The notes: generated by a model from the letters alone, not told the origin. 64,000 bases of DNA from Terrabacter aerolatus (GCF_007991735.1 NZ_BJYX01000001.1:62001-126000); one strand, 5' to 3'; shown: positions 30,255 through 38,520, counted from the stretch's first letter. Translations and numbers: made by a program.

Positions 30255-30572
30255 GCCCTGACCTGCGACGACACGGCCGGATGGGCCTGCCACTTACACG
30301 CTCGCTCTCCGACACTTACACAACTGCCTTCCCCGGTGTGGGCATGCAGGCGGCTAGGGCAGGGCCGCCCGCCACGGCGGCGTGGGCCCGCCCGGGCGCG
30401 CGCTGTCGTGGCGGATGCCCGCGAACGAGCGGCTGAGTGGCGGCCCTGTCTCGGACCTGTTCGGCTTCGTGGGGTTCTGGAGGCAACGGCGGCCGGCTGC
30501 TGCACCACCAGCGGCATGTCCGCGCGAAGCTTGAGAGGAGCACGCCTCGGAACGACGGCGCTTAGAACGGCC
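30255..30572. other. Left non-coding part of the mobile element
   Basis: About 320 bases between the left end and the first cargo gene. Apart from the CACTTACAC repeats I find no convincing gene; the open frames here lack ribosome sites and read as Arg/Ala-rich shadow. Confidence 0.55.
30291..30321. repeat. Subterminal direct repeats CACTTACAC
   Basis: Two copies of CACTTACAC at 30291-30299 and 30313-30321, 22 bp apart, about 50 bp inside the left end. They could be transposase-binding sites, or a remnant of another insertion sequence end (some IS256-type ends look similar). No copy is seen near the right end. Confidence 0.45.
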
Positions 30573-31109
30573 TCAGGGGGACGAGTATGGGTGGGAGCCT
30601 GCCGGCGGCCCGCTCAGCCAGGCGGCGACCTGCTCCCCGATCTCGGCGACTTCGTCTTCAACAGTTCTGAGGGGGTTCTTCAGCATGCCTATGGCTGAGG
30701 GGGCACTGACCGGTCGACCGGACTTGCGCCGGACCGCAAGGGAGGCGCCTTGTACGGGGAAGATGCTTGGGTTCCAAGTGACACCGTCGTAGTCCTGCGG
30801 TGCGATTTCCCGGGTGGAGAAGACTCGACGGACTCGCACGCCGCCCGTGCTGACCTCGACGCGGGAGCGGCCAGCGCGGACAACCAGGAGCAGCCACGCC
30901 GGGACAAGGACAATGGCCGAGGCGATGCCGGCCCACGGTGCCCAATCCGCCGCGTTCCCGACCGCGATCGCGACCGCGATCAGTCCAATCACGATGGTGG
31001 CCATCGTGATCTGGAGGACCCGGAAGTCGTCCGCGAGTATGAGCGCCGCTGGGGGCGGCCCGCCTGGGGAGGTGCTGCGTCGGGGCCACATGTGCTGATC
31101 ATCGCCCAT
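30573..31109 (-). CDS. Small membrane protein with PH-like domain (element cargo)
   Basis: 178 residues from an ATG at 31109 (another ATG at 31091). Two membrane helices at residues ~30-75 (LQITMATIVIGLIAVAIAV; GIASAIVLVPAWLLLVV) are followed by a bPH_6-like beta domain (SRVEVSTGGVRVRRVFSTRE; ASLAVRRKSGRPV). Its last bases lie 320 bp from the element's left end. Function unknown; it may be a passenger gene. Confidence 0.6.
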   Translation of the reverse strand: MGDDQHMWPRRSTSPGGPPPAALILADDFRVLQITMATIVIGLIAVAIAVGNAADWAPWAGIASAIVLVPAWLLLVVRAGRSRVEVSTGGVRVRRVFSTREIAPQDYDGVTWNPSIFPVQGASLAVRRKSGRPVSAPSAIGMLKNPLRTVEDEVAEIGEQVAAWLSGPPAGSHPYSSP

Positions 31110-31299
31110 GACCCGGTCCGTGGCTGGGCCGCAACTTCCGCATGTCATGAAGAGTGCCGCCGCCTTCGAACAGCGCACTGAGCCGGAGGTCGCTGAGGCA
31201 CACCCGTTCATCGGCATGCCCGCAGGAGTGCTTCCGCGTTCCGTGAGCGCACTGGTCAGCCAGTCACCGCGGTGGCCGGTGCGGGTCGGCGGCGTCTCT

Positions 31300-31644
31300 T
31301 CAGACGGAGACGGGGCGCCCGTCCTCGGTGGCGAACGTCAGGACTGCCCCGAGGCTGGCGCCCAGCCGGGACAGGGTTTCCTGGGTCGGGTTCGCCTTGC
31401 CCTGCTCGATGCGGCTGATCTCGGACTGGCCGATGCCGGTCGCACTCGCGAGCTCGCCCTGGGTCAGGTGGTGGGCCTTGCGCAGCGACGCCAGCTGCTC
31501 ACCGAGGCCGAAGTGCTCCTTGTAGAGGACCTCCGCGTGTTCGCGGGCAGCGTCCATCTGGGCGCGCCGCTCGGGCGTCGCGGACGCCTCCTTGTCGGCG
31601 ACGTAGCTGTCGAAGCTGGTGTTCCTGCTGCTGCGGGTGCTCAT
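31300..31644 (-). CDS. HigA-like XRE antitoxin/regulator
   Basis: 114 residues; GAGGAGG before the ATG at 31644 is strong. The N-terminal half is helical (AADKEASATPERRAQMDAAR-like region), and the C-terminal half is a Cro/C1 HTH: LASLRKAHHLTQGELASATG, then IGQSEISRIEQGKANPTQETLSRL. It lies directly downstream of a HigB/Gp49-like gene on the same strand, the order toxin then antitoxin seen in higBA modules. It likely neutralises the toxin and represses the operon. Confidence 0.75.
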   Translation of the reverse strand: MSTRSSRNTSFDSYVADKEASATPERRAQMDAAREHAEVLYKEHFGLGEQLASLRKAHHLTQGELASATGIGQSEISRIEQGKANPTQETLSRLGASLGAVLTFATEDGRPVSV

Positions 31645-31711
31645 CGTGTCCTCCTCACACTCACCGTGCTCCATCATATGTGTTTTGCCACATACGGCCA
31701 AGAGGTTTCCC

Positions 31712-32431
31712 TCATCGGCCGGGGCGGGTGCCGCGGGCGCCCCGCTGACGGCGCTTGCGGAACCACAGCAGGTAGCTGCGACCGGCCGACACCCGCTGCT
31801 CGGCCGCGCGGGTCGGGTCCTCGGAGTCGGTCGACGCCGTGCCGGCCGCTAGGCCGGGCGACGACCGGCCTGCCCCAACCGCACCCTTCGCCGACTCCTT
31901 GGCTGCGTCCTTCGCGGCCCGCTTCGCCTCGGCCGCCATCTCTGCCTGGTGGTCCTTGAGGCGTTTGCGCGCCTCGGCGATCTCCTTGTTCTGCCGTCGC
32001 GGCGAGGGGTCCTTGCCCTTGTCGTAGCCACCGAGCAGCAGCACGATCTTGTCGCCGTGCACGGAGAAGAAGACCCGCAGCACCAGTCGGACCGGGTCAT
32101 CGCCCCGGGGTCCAGAGGCTGCCCCGCCTGCTCCTTCGGGCGCAGCCCCGGTGTCACCCTCGGGCTGCTTGGCGCTCAGGTGCGGCTGGGTCTTGGCCTG
32201 CAACTCGTCTCGGGTGTGCCGCAGCCGGAACTCGTAGAGGCCCTTGCCGAGGCTCTTCCCGAACTCGGTGCCGCACACGTTGGTGCCTTGCCGGGCCAGG
32301 ATCACGGACAGCCCGTACATCAGGGCGTCGTGCTTGGCCGGCTCGTCCTGCTCCAGGTCCTCGAGCCAGTCCCGGACCGGCTGCCGGCTGCCGTCGTCGT
32401 AGAACTCGAGGTGGTAGTCGTCCGGGTTCAT
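31712..32431 (-). CDS. HigB/Gp49-like (RelE-fold) toxin with insertion and C-terminal extension
   Basis: 239 residues, about twice the normal length. The N-terminus (LEFYDDGSRQPVRDWLEDLE; LGKGLYEFRLRHTRDEL) and a later block (VRLVLRVFFSVHGDKIVLLL, then GYDKGKDPSPRRQNKEIAEA) are the two halves of a phage-derived Gp49-like/HigB toxin. About 35 Gly/Ala/Pro-rich residues are inserted between the central beta strands, and ~80 basic low-complexity residues follow. HigB enzymes cleave mRNA at the ribosome. The start overlaps the stop of the upstream XRE gene (ATGA). Whether the inserted form is active is open. Confidence 0.72.
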   Translation of the reverse strand: MNPDDYHLEFYDDGSRQPVRDWLEDLEQDEPAKHDALMYGLSVILARQGTNVCGTEFGKSLGKGLYEFRLRHTRDELQAKTQPHLSAKQPEGDTGAAPEGAGGAASGPRGDDPVRLVLRVFFSVHGDKIVLLLGGYDKGKDPSPRRQNKEIAEARKRLKDHQAEMAAEAKRAAKDAAKESAKGAVGAGRSSPGLAAGTASTDSEDPTRAAEQRVSAGRSYLLWFRKRRQRGARGTRPGR

Positions 32432-32880
32432 GCGCGCGCGCCTGCCGCCCGTGCTGCCCCTGCTGCTGCGGCCGTGTACGCCGTGCGGCGCCGGGTCTGC
32501 GCGAGTGCAGCGACCTCGGAGGCCAGCCGCGGGTCGTGCGCGAACAGCAGGTCGATGGCCTGCGCCGCGGACACCCCGGCGCCACCGAGCCGCAACGGAC
32601 CACCCGCCACCCCAGCAGCAGCCGGCGTTCCGGGTGCCGCCGGGACTGCGTCACCGACGGGCCCGGTGCCTGCGGAGCCCATCGTCACCGCCATCCCGAG
32701 GACCTGAGCGAGCCGAGCCACGGTGGCCAGGTCCGGCCAGGTCCGGCCAGCCTCGATCCTGCCGATCGTGTGCTGCCCGACCCCGGACTGGCGCGCCAGC
32801 ATCGCCTGCGACCACCCGCGCATCGTGCGCCGGTTGTGCAGGGCTGCCGCAAGCCGGCCCACGGTCGCGGCTGCGGTCAC
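32428..32880 (-). CDS. XRE-family regulator upstream of the toxin
   Basis: 150 residues from a GTG at 32880 with AGGGGGATGGGG upstream; earlier in-frame GTGs exist, so the start is tentative. Residues ~8-70 are a Cro/C1 HTH (MRGWSQAMLARQSGVGQHTI, then GRIEAGRTWPDLATVARLAQ). The C-terminal half is Ala/Pro/Gly-rich with a helical end (QAIDLLFAHDPRLASEVAAL). Translational coupling to the toxin suggests a three-component regulator-toxin-antitoxin operon. Confidence 0.65.
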   Translation of the reverse strand: MTAAATVGRLAAALHNRRTMRGWSQAMLARQSGVGQHTIGRIEAGRTWPDLATVARLAQVLGMAVTMGSAGTGPVGDAVPAAPGTPAAAGVAGGPLRLGGAGVSAAQAIDLLFAHDPRLASEVAALAQTRRRTAYTAAAAGAARAAGARA

Positions 32881-33237
32881 GACCCCATCCCCCTGCCCAC
32901 CATCACCGTCGCTGACGGCGCCCTCACCAGTCCCGGTGGCCCGGTCCTGGAACGGGCCCCGGGGCCATGTCCCCGGCGCGCAGAACTCCACTGGTAGCCG
33001 CTTGTACCCCACGTGCACCCCTGTCGCCAACCCTGTCGCTGCCTTCGTCTGAGCTACGCGCCGAAACGTGAACCTACAACGCCATGAACCGTGCACCTCG
33101 ACGCACACGCGGGCGTGTCGGACCGGGACCTCCCCGGCACGTTGCACAGCGACCCCCGTATCCGGCGACTCAACAACACCGCCGCCGGCGACGGCACAAC
33201 GCAGCCCGACACCGAAGCCAGCAAGGACACCGACTCC
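32881..33237. other. Divergent spacer between toxin operon and recombinase gene
   Basis: About 357 bases separating the minus-strand XRE-toxin-HTH operon from the plus-strand recombinase/transposase pair. It must hold promoters for both, but I see no clear operator or promoter. Alternative in-frame starts extend both flanking genes into this segment. Confidence 0.5.
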
Positions 33238-34437
33238 ATGGCCAGCACGCCAGCTCACCCCCGCCCTACGCCGCCCAGACCGCCGTGGAAGACCACGGTA
33301 CCGGCGGCACCGGACACGGCTCTGGAGCACCTGATGGCGCACCTGTCCTCGCCGGTCGCCGAGCGCATCTCCGGCTACCGCCCGCACCACGTGCCGGCCA
33401 CCTGGAACCGGGTGGCGCCGCTGGTCCGGGTCGGCCTGGCCGGCTACCTACCCCCGAGCGTGAAGGTCGTCGAGCGCATCGGGCGCATCGTGCTGGCGCA
33501 CGTGTGTGCGTGCGAGGCCCGCGGCGCCGACCTGTCGGTGCCCGGCGTGTGGGCCCCACCCCAGGTCGAGCACACCCTCGCGCTTGGCGCCGGCCCCTGG
33601 AGCGCGCGCAGCACCGCGACGATGGCGGCGCCGCTTCGGCGCATCTCCCGCAACCTCGTCCCGGTCGGACAGCCGCTCCAGCCCGTCCAGTTCACCCGGC
33701 ACGGCGCCCAACTGCCCTACTGCACCGACGAGCTGGCCACCCTCATGGAGACCGTCACCACGCTGGAGTCCCCGCGGTGGCGTGGACGCGCGAGCCTGGT
33801 CCTGGCGCTCACCGTCGGCGCTGGACTGCGTGATGCCGACCTGCGGCTGCTGCGCCCCGACAGCCTCGTCACCGACCCCGGTCCGGTCCGCGTCCTCGTG
33901 CCCGACGATGCCGGCCGTGGCCGGCTCGTGCCGGTCTACCGCGACTTCGCACCCCTGGCGGCACGCGCGCACGCCCTCATGCTCACCCACGACCGCCAGA
34001 GCGACGCCGACGGCGCCCCCGTGCTCTTCGCCGCGCACGGTGTCTCCAACCGGCTCTGGGAACAGCTGGCGCTGCCGCCCGGCATCCGCCCCACCGGGCA
34101 GCGGCTGCGCGCCACGTGGAGCGCGTTCGTCCTCGCCTCCGGATGCGGGCTGCCCGCGTACGTACGCGCCGCGCACATCACCAGCACCGACACCTGGTAC
34201 GCGAGCGTCCCCCTGCTCGAGCCCCTCGACGAGCACGCCTACCTCACCCAGGTCCGTGGAGACAGCGGGGACAGCGGGGACAGCGCAGGCAACCGTGACA
34301 GCCAGGCGGTCGCAGCTGGCTGGCCCGAGCTCGACGGGAACCCGTGGGAGAGCCCCCGCGTCCCGCTCCGCGACGACGTCGCCATCACCGAGAGAACCAC
34401 CACGAAGAGCTCGAGCGGGAAGGGCGCGCGCCGATGA
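33238..34437 (+). CDS. Tyrosine-recombinase-like protein coupled to transposase
   Basis: 399 residues from the ATG at 33238 (AAGGA about ten bases upstream); an ATG at 33091 in frame is an alternative. The C-terminal half matches the catalytic domain of phage integrases: LTVGAGLRDADLRLLRPDSL (box I, Arg198), GQRLRATWSAFVLASG (box II, Arg291; the usual His is Gln288), AAHITSTDTWYASV (His313 and nucleophile-position Tyr321). The N-terminal part could be a SAM-like core-binding domain. A short (GDS)3 repeat follows near residue 342. The stop overlaps the DDE transposase start (ATGA). Catalytic residues are largely kept, so activity is possible. Confidence 0.68.
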   Translation: MASTPAHPRPTPPRPPWKTTVPAAPDTALEHLMAHLSSPVAERISGYRPHHVPATWNRVAPLVRVGLAGYLPPSVKVVERIGRIVLAHVCACEARGADLSVPGVWAPPQVEHTLALGAGPWSARSTATMAAPLRRISRNLVPVGQPLQPVQFTRHGAQLPYCTDELATLMETVTTLESPRWRGRASLVLALTVGAGLRDADLRLLRPDSLVTDPGPVRVLVPDDAGRGRLVPVYRDFAPLAARAHALMLTHDRQSDADGAPVLFAAHGVSNRLWEQLALPPGIRPTGQRLRATWSAFVLASGCGLPAYVRAAHITSTDTWYASVPLLEPLDEHAYLTQVRGDSGDSGDSAGNRDSQAVAAGWPELDGNPWESPRVPLRDDVAITERTTTKSSSGKGARR

Positions 34438-36332
34438 GCACCACCGCTGTGCTGGCCGGGCCGGCCCGCGTCTTCCACCTGCGGGCCGACCCCGCCCTGG
34501 TGCACCGCCTCGAGGCGGTCATCGACACCTCCGGGCTCGGCGCCTGGTTCGAGGCCGAGCTCGCCGGGGCCGACACCCGCGCCGGCGGCCGCCGCCGGAC
34601 CCTGAACGCCCGCGCCCTGCTCGTCGCGCTTCTCACGCTCTCGGCCGCCGAGCAGCCCCTCATCCTGCGCGACGCCGCCCGGCTGCTGAACGCGATGACC
34701 CCCAGCACCAAGCACCGCCTGGGCATCCCCCGGACCGGGGTCACCGGCGAGGGCGCCGTCACCGAACGGATGGTCTCCTACCTGTTCAACCGGATGCTCG
34801 CCCTCATCGACCCGTCCCCGCACGCCGCCAGCAATCGGGACGCCTACGAACGCGCCCGCGATGACGCCGTGGCCGCGCACGCCGACCCCGACGGCGTCAT
34901 CGACGAGACCGCCCTCGGCGCGGCCCTGACCGAGCTGAAGGCCGGCCACGCCGACGCGCTCGCCGACCGGTTCACCCGCCTGCGCTGGGTCCTGGACCGC
35001 GGCGTCGAGGCCACCCACCCGCGCCAGATCGCGCACACCGGCTCCTACGCGCTGGACTCCTCCGAGGTGCGCACCTGGGCCCGGCAGAACCGCAAGCAGC
35101 CGAAGGCGCCGTGGCTCTACCCGGACCCGGACGCGTCCTGGAACGGGAAGAAGACGCACGGCTCCAACGGCTGGTACGGCTACTGGCTGCACGCCCTGGT
35201 CCGTGTCCCGGAAGCCAGCCGCGCCGCCACCAACGCCAGCACCGGCAACGGCGATGACGTCCCGTGCCTGGTCGAACGCATCGACCTCACCGCGGCCAAC
35301 GCCGACGTTCGCGAGGCCGGCCTGGGCATGCTGACCCGGATGGTCGCCGACCACGAGAACGCCGACGCCGCCGCCGGAACGCCTGACCGGCCCCGCCGCG
35401 ACGTGCTCGCCGACCGCGCCTACACCTCCGAGAACCGCAAGGCCGAGGACTGGATTTGGCCGCTGTGGGAGCTCGGGTTCACCTCCGTGCACGACCTGAC
35501 CGTCCACCAGCTCGGCCCGGCCCGCCGCGGTACCCCCAAGCCCACCTCCGGCGCCCTGGTCATCGACGGGCAGCCCTACTCCCCCAGGCTGCCCGCGCAC
35601 CTGCGCACCCTCACCCCGCCGCCCATCGGCGCCGACCGGGCCACCATCGCCGCGTACCAGGCCAGCATCGCCCAGCGCGCCATCTACGCGCTGCACGCCG
35701 TCGGCGGACGCAACGAAGACGGCTCCTGGGACTTCGGCTGCCGCGCCATGGCCCTGCTCGGGCAGCTGCGCTGCGACCTCAAGCCCCGCTCGCTGACCCT
35801 GCCACTCACCAAGCCGACCACGACACCCACCGTGTTCACGCCCCCGGCCGGCCGGACCCCGAAGGTCTGCGGGCAGGAGAAGTCGCGCATCAGCCGCGAC
35901 GAGCTGCCGTACTGGCAGCCGGACCTCTACGGCTCCAAGGCCTGGTACGACTCGTTCAACCGGCGCAACCGCATCGAGGGCATCTTCGGCAACCTCAAGA
36001 ACGACGCCACCCAGAACATCACCCGCGGCAACTTCCGCGTCATGGGCCTGGCCAAGACCGCGTTCATGACGATGGTCGCCGTCATGGCCGTCAACCTGCG
36101 CCTGCTTGACGCGTGGCAGCTGCGCCGCGACGCCCAGGCCCGAGCCGGAGCCGGTGACGAGCTGACCCGGCCTGCGCCGCGCGCCCGCCGGCCCCGCCGG
36201 CGCACCCTCCTCATCGAGGCCACCCGCGCCCGGGTCGCGGCAGCACGAGCCGCCGCCGACGCAGTCGCCGCCCATCAACCTGCACCAGGAGGCGGAGCAG
36301 GCGCCGTCCCGGACCCGCCACCGGACGCGTAG
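34434..36332 (+). CDS. DDE transposase
   Basis: 632 residues. An RNase H-like catalytic triad is visible: Asp208 in YALDSSEVRTW, Asp327 in DVLADRAYTSENR, and Glu515 in FNRRNRIEGIFGNLKND (the R-x-x-E helix of IS4/IS1182-like enzymes). A ~190-residue insertion separates Asp327 and Glu515. The N-terminal 100 residues are helical and may bind the ends. The basic C-terminal ~60 residues are Arg/Ala-rich. The ATG overlaps the recombinase-like gene's stop, so the two are made together. The exact IS family is not one I can name. Confidence 0.82.
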   Translation: MSTTAVLAGPARVFHLRADPALVHRLEAVIDTSGLGAWFEAELAGADTRAGGRRRTLNARALLVALLTLSAAEQPLILRDAARLLNAMTPSTKHRLGIPRTGVTGEGAVTERMVSYLFNRMLALIDPSPHAASNRDAYERARDDAVAAHADPDGVIDETALGAALTELKAGHADALADRFTRLRWVLDRGVEATHPRQIAHTGSYALDSSEVRTWARQNRKQPKAPWLYPDPDASWNGKKTHGSNGWYGYWLHALVRVPEASRAATNASTGNGDDVPCLVERIDLTAANADVREAGLGMLTRMVADHENADAAAGTPDRPRRDVLADRAYTSENRKAEDWIWPLWELGFTSVHDLTVHQLGPARRGTPKPTSGALVIDGQPYSPRLPAHLRTLTPPPIGADRATIAAYQASIAQRAIYALHAVGGRNEDGSWDFGCRAMALLGQLRCDLKPRSLTLPLTKPTTTPTVFTPPAGRTPKVCGQEKSRISRDELPYWQPDLYGSKAWYDSFNRRNRIEGIFGNLKNDATQNITRGNFRVMGLAKTAFMTMVAVMAVNLRLLDAWQLRRDAQARAGAGDELTRPAPRARRPRRRTLLIEATRARVAAARAAADAVAAHQPAPGGGAGAVPDPPPDA

Positions 36333-36494
36333 CCCGCACCCGTCGCCCGACCGCAGCAGAGCTCCACCACCCGCACCACCACGACCCGTCAGGCCCCCAC
36401 GCCGGACGGGCCGCACGCATGCCCGCGGACCCGCCCATCGAGTGCCTGGACGCCGCGAGAGGGCCGTTCGGCGGTGGGCCGGGACCGTCACGCC

Positions 36495-36529
36495 GAAGCG
36501 GCGCCCACCGTGATGGTGGGCGCCGCTTC
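36495..36529 (+). terminator. Terminator after the transposase gene
   Basis: A perfect 15-bp stem (36495-36509 with 36515-36529, loop GTGAT), inside the element and ~160 bases after the transposase stop. Confidence 0.75.
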
Positions 36530-36543
36530 TGGGTTCAACCGAC

Positions 36544-36583
36544 GGGGCTAACGTCCGCATTCTCGCTGCGAATCGTTAGCCCC
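36544..36583. repeat. Right end of the element, folded as a hairpin
   Basis: The terminal CGTTAGCCCC (36574-36583) pairs with an inner GGGGCTAACG (36544-36553); within the loop ATTC and GAAT can pair again. The outer arm is the right terminal inverted repeat. It may also now act as terminator for tRNA-Ser, replacing the displaced one. Confidence 0.75.
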
Positions 36584-36589
36584 TGCTGG

Positions 36590-36676
36590 CGGAGGCGGCG
36601 GGATTTGAACCCGCGAGAGGTTTTATCCTCAACCCGCTTAGCAGGCGGGCGCACTAGGCCACTATGCGACGCCTCC
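36590..36676 (-). tRNA. tRNA-Ser (anticodon GCT)
   Basis: An 87-nt type II tRNA: acceptor GGAGGCG/CGCCTCC, discriminator G at 36590, anticodon loop CTGCTAA giving GCT (reads AGC/AGU), a long variable arm and T-loop GGTTCAAATCC. CCA appears encoded directly after the discriminator (36587-36589). The mobile element abuts its 3' end. Confidence 0.96.
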
Positions 36677-36866
36677 GTGCCCGGCACGAGGCCGCCGAGG
36701 CGACTTCGGATGCACGGGCGAGCACAGGCTACCGGCAGCCGTGGCCCGGGCCCAAACCGGGGTGGCGCAGACCCGCACGCGTTACCCGAGTCGATGCGGC
36801 GCATAACAGGTTCGCAGGGCACAATGTGCATCGGCCCGTGCGCATGGGCCGATCAGAGAGGACTTC

Positions 36867-38405
36867 ATGAGCTATCCGAACACGCGAGGTCAGGATGCGC
36901 CCCCGACACGCGACGCGCTGCGACGTGAACTCAGGTCTGGTTTCCGCAGGTCGCTCGGCCTCACGGCGCTCGGCACGGTCGTCCCGGGTGCCGGGCTGAC
37001 GCAGACCCGCAGCCGCAAGACGGGCTGGGTGATCCTCGTCATCGCCCTCATCGGCATCGGGCTCGGCGCCTACTACGTGCTGCGCACCGGCCTGACCAAC
37101 GCCGTGCTGTCGCTCGTGGCCCGGCCCGCCGTCCTGCAGGCGATCGCCGTCGCCTTCGTCGTGATCGGCATCCTGTGGTGCGGATCGATCATCCTCACCG
37201 CGGTCCAGTCCCGGCCCACGCGCCTCGACAAGGCCCGCACGCGCCTGCTGGCCGGGTTCACGACGCTCATGGTCTTCCTCGTCGCGGCGTCCTCCTTCAA
37301 GTTCGCCGAGTACGCCAGCATCACGCAGACGACCGTCGCGCAGGTCTTCGGCACCGCCCCGGTGAAGCCGGGCGTGGGTGCGCAGGTGGCCCAGGGTGAG
37401 GACCCGTGGGCCGACCAGGCCCGCGTCAACATCCTGCTGCTCGGCTCCGACGCCGGCGTCGGACGCACCGGCACCCGAACCGACTCGATGATCGTCGCGA
37501 GCATCGACACGAAGACCGGTCGGACTGCCCTCATCTCCCTCCCCCGCAACCTCCAGCGGGTGCCGCTGCCCAAGTCGAGCCCCCTGCGCGGGCTCTACCC
37601 GAGCGGCACGTACGGGCGCCCCGTGTGCTTCCGGGAGCAGAAGGACCCCAACGACCAGTGCATGCTCAACGCCGTGTGGACCGAGGTCGACCAGTACCGC
37701 CAGGACCACCCCGGCTCCTACACGGGCACCGCACCGGGCCGTGACGAGACCCGCAACGTCATCTCCGAGGTGCTCGGGCTCAAGATCGACCACACCGTCG
37801 TCGTCGACCTCAAGGGTTTCTCCCAGCTCATCGACGCCATGGGCGGCGTGACGATCAACGTCAAGCTCAGCGGGTTCGGCACCAAGCTGCCCATCGGCGG
37901 CCACAGCGACGGCAACGGCGGCGTCATCGGCGAGACCGGCTACTTCAGCCCGGGCGTCCAGCACCTCGGCGGCAACCTGGCGCTCTGGTACGCCCGCACC
38001 CGTGCGGCCGACAGCGACACCTACCGCCAGGACCGCCAGCGCTGCGTGGTCCAGGCGGTCGTCAAGCAGGTCGACCCGTCGCAGATGGTCTCGAAGTACC
38101 CGGAGATCGCCCGCATCGCGCGCGACAACATCTACACCGACATCCCGGCCCAGAACCTCCCGGCGTTCGTCGACCTCATCGAGCGGGTCCAGAAGGGCAA
38201 CAAGATCAGCAGCATCTCGCTGGCCCAGATCCCCGACTTCAACTCGGTCAGGCCCAACTACGACGAGATCCACGCCTTCGTCCAGAAGAGCCTGCAGGCC
38301 CCGAAGCCGGCGACCCCGTCGACCACCCCGGCGACGCCCAAGACGCCCGCGAAGACGCCGACGAGCACCCCGTCGCCGACGACGACGCCGTACGACAAGT
38401 GCTGA
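36867..38405 (+). CDS. LCP-family (LytR-CpsA-Psr) cell wall polymer ligase
   Basis: 512 residues. Three N-terminal membrane helices (residues ~50-75, ~85-115, ~125-145) lead to an extracytoplasmic LCP domain: VNILLLGSDAGVGRTGTRTD, MIVASIDTKTGRTALISLPR (conserved Arg/Asp for the pyrophosphate), ARTRAADSDTYRQDRQR near its end. A Pro/Thr/Lys-rich tail follows. LCP enzymes transfer undecaprenyl-linked glycopolymers onto peptidoglycan, including arabinogalactan-like polymers in actinobacteria. AGAGAGGA upstream supports the ATG. Confidence 0.92.
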   Translation: MSYPNTRGQDAPPTRDALRRELRSGFRRSLGLTALGTVVPGAGLTQTRSRKTGWVILVIALIGIGLGAYYVLRTGLTNAVLSLVARPAVLQAIAVAFVVIGILWCGSIILTAVQSRPTRLDKARTRLLAGFTTLMVFLVAASSFKFAEYASITQTTVAQVFGTAPVKPGVGAQVAQGEDPWADQARVNILLLGSDAGVGRTGTRTDSMIVASIDTKTGRTALISLPRNLQRVPLPKSSPLRGLYPSGTYGRPVCFREQKDPNDQCMLNAVWTEVDQYRQDHPGSYTGTAPGRDETRNVISEVLGLKIDHTVVVDLKGFSQLIDAMGGVTINVKLSGFGTKLPIGGHSDGNGGVIGETGYFSPGVQHLGGNLALWYARTRAADSDTYRQDRQRCVVQAVVKQVDPSQMVSKYPEIARIARDNIYTDIPAQNLPAFVDLIERVQKGNKISSISLAQIPDFNSVRPNYDEIHAFVQKSLQAPKPATPSTTPATPKTPAKTPTSTPSPTTTPYDKC

Positions 38406-38470
38406 CGGCGGGCCGGCCAGCGCCGGCCCGCCGTCACAACAAAGCCCCCGGCCGATGGCCGGGGGCTTTG
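38405..38470 (+). terminator. Tandem terminators after LCP gene
   Basis: Two hairpins in series: a 12-bp stem (38405-38416 with 38423-38434) overlapping the stop codon region, then a 14-bp stem (38440-38453 with 38457-38470) whose right arm ends GGGGGCTTTG. The second is a good intrinsic terminator in both directions and faces the convergent csp gene. Confidence 0.88.
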
Positions 38471-38520
38471 TCACAAACGACTGAGGTTGTGTGTCGCTCG
38501 TTGCTGTTGATCTCGAGTGA

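Larger units (their letters stand above)
30240..36583. mobile_element. 6.3-kb transposable/integrative element next to tRNA-Ser
   Basis: Left end CGGGTGCTAACGATT (30240-30254) and right end, read inward on the other strand, GGGGCTAACGATT (36583-36571), are inverted repeats with a perfect 10-bp core. TGCTGGC occurs directly outside both ends (30233-30239 and 36584-36590), as expected for a 7-bp target duplication or att core. Inside are a DDE transposase, a tyrosine-recombinase-like gene, a toxin/antitoxin-like pair, an XRE regulator and a PH-domain gene. The right copy of TGCTGGC overlaps the discriminator base and encoded CCA of tRNA-Ser(GCT). The GGCATAC motif common in the flanks is absent here. 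Confidence 0.8.

Noticed and set aside
30132-30698. Plus-strand open frame across the left end of the mobile element
   Set aside because: It spans the hairpin, the insertion junction and the end of a minus-strand gene, and has no ribosome site or recognisable domain.
30240-36583. Classical integrase island with a long tRNA 3' duplication
   Set aside because: Only 7 bp (TGCTGGC) is repeated at the far end and the tRNA T-arm is not duplicated; inverted ends fit a transposon better, although a short att core cannot be ruled out.
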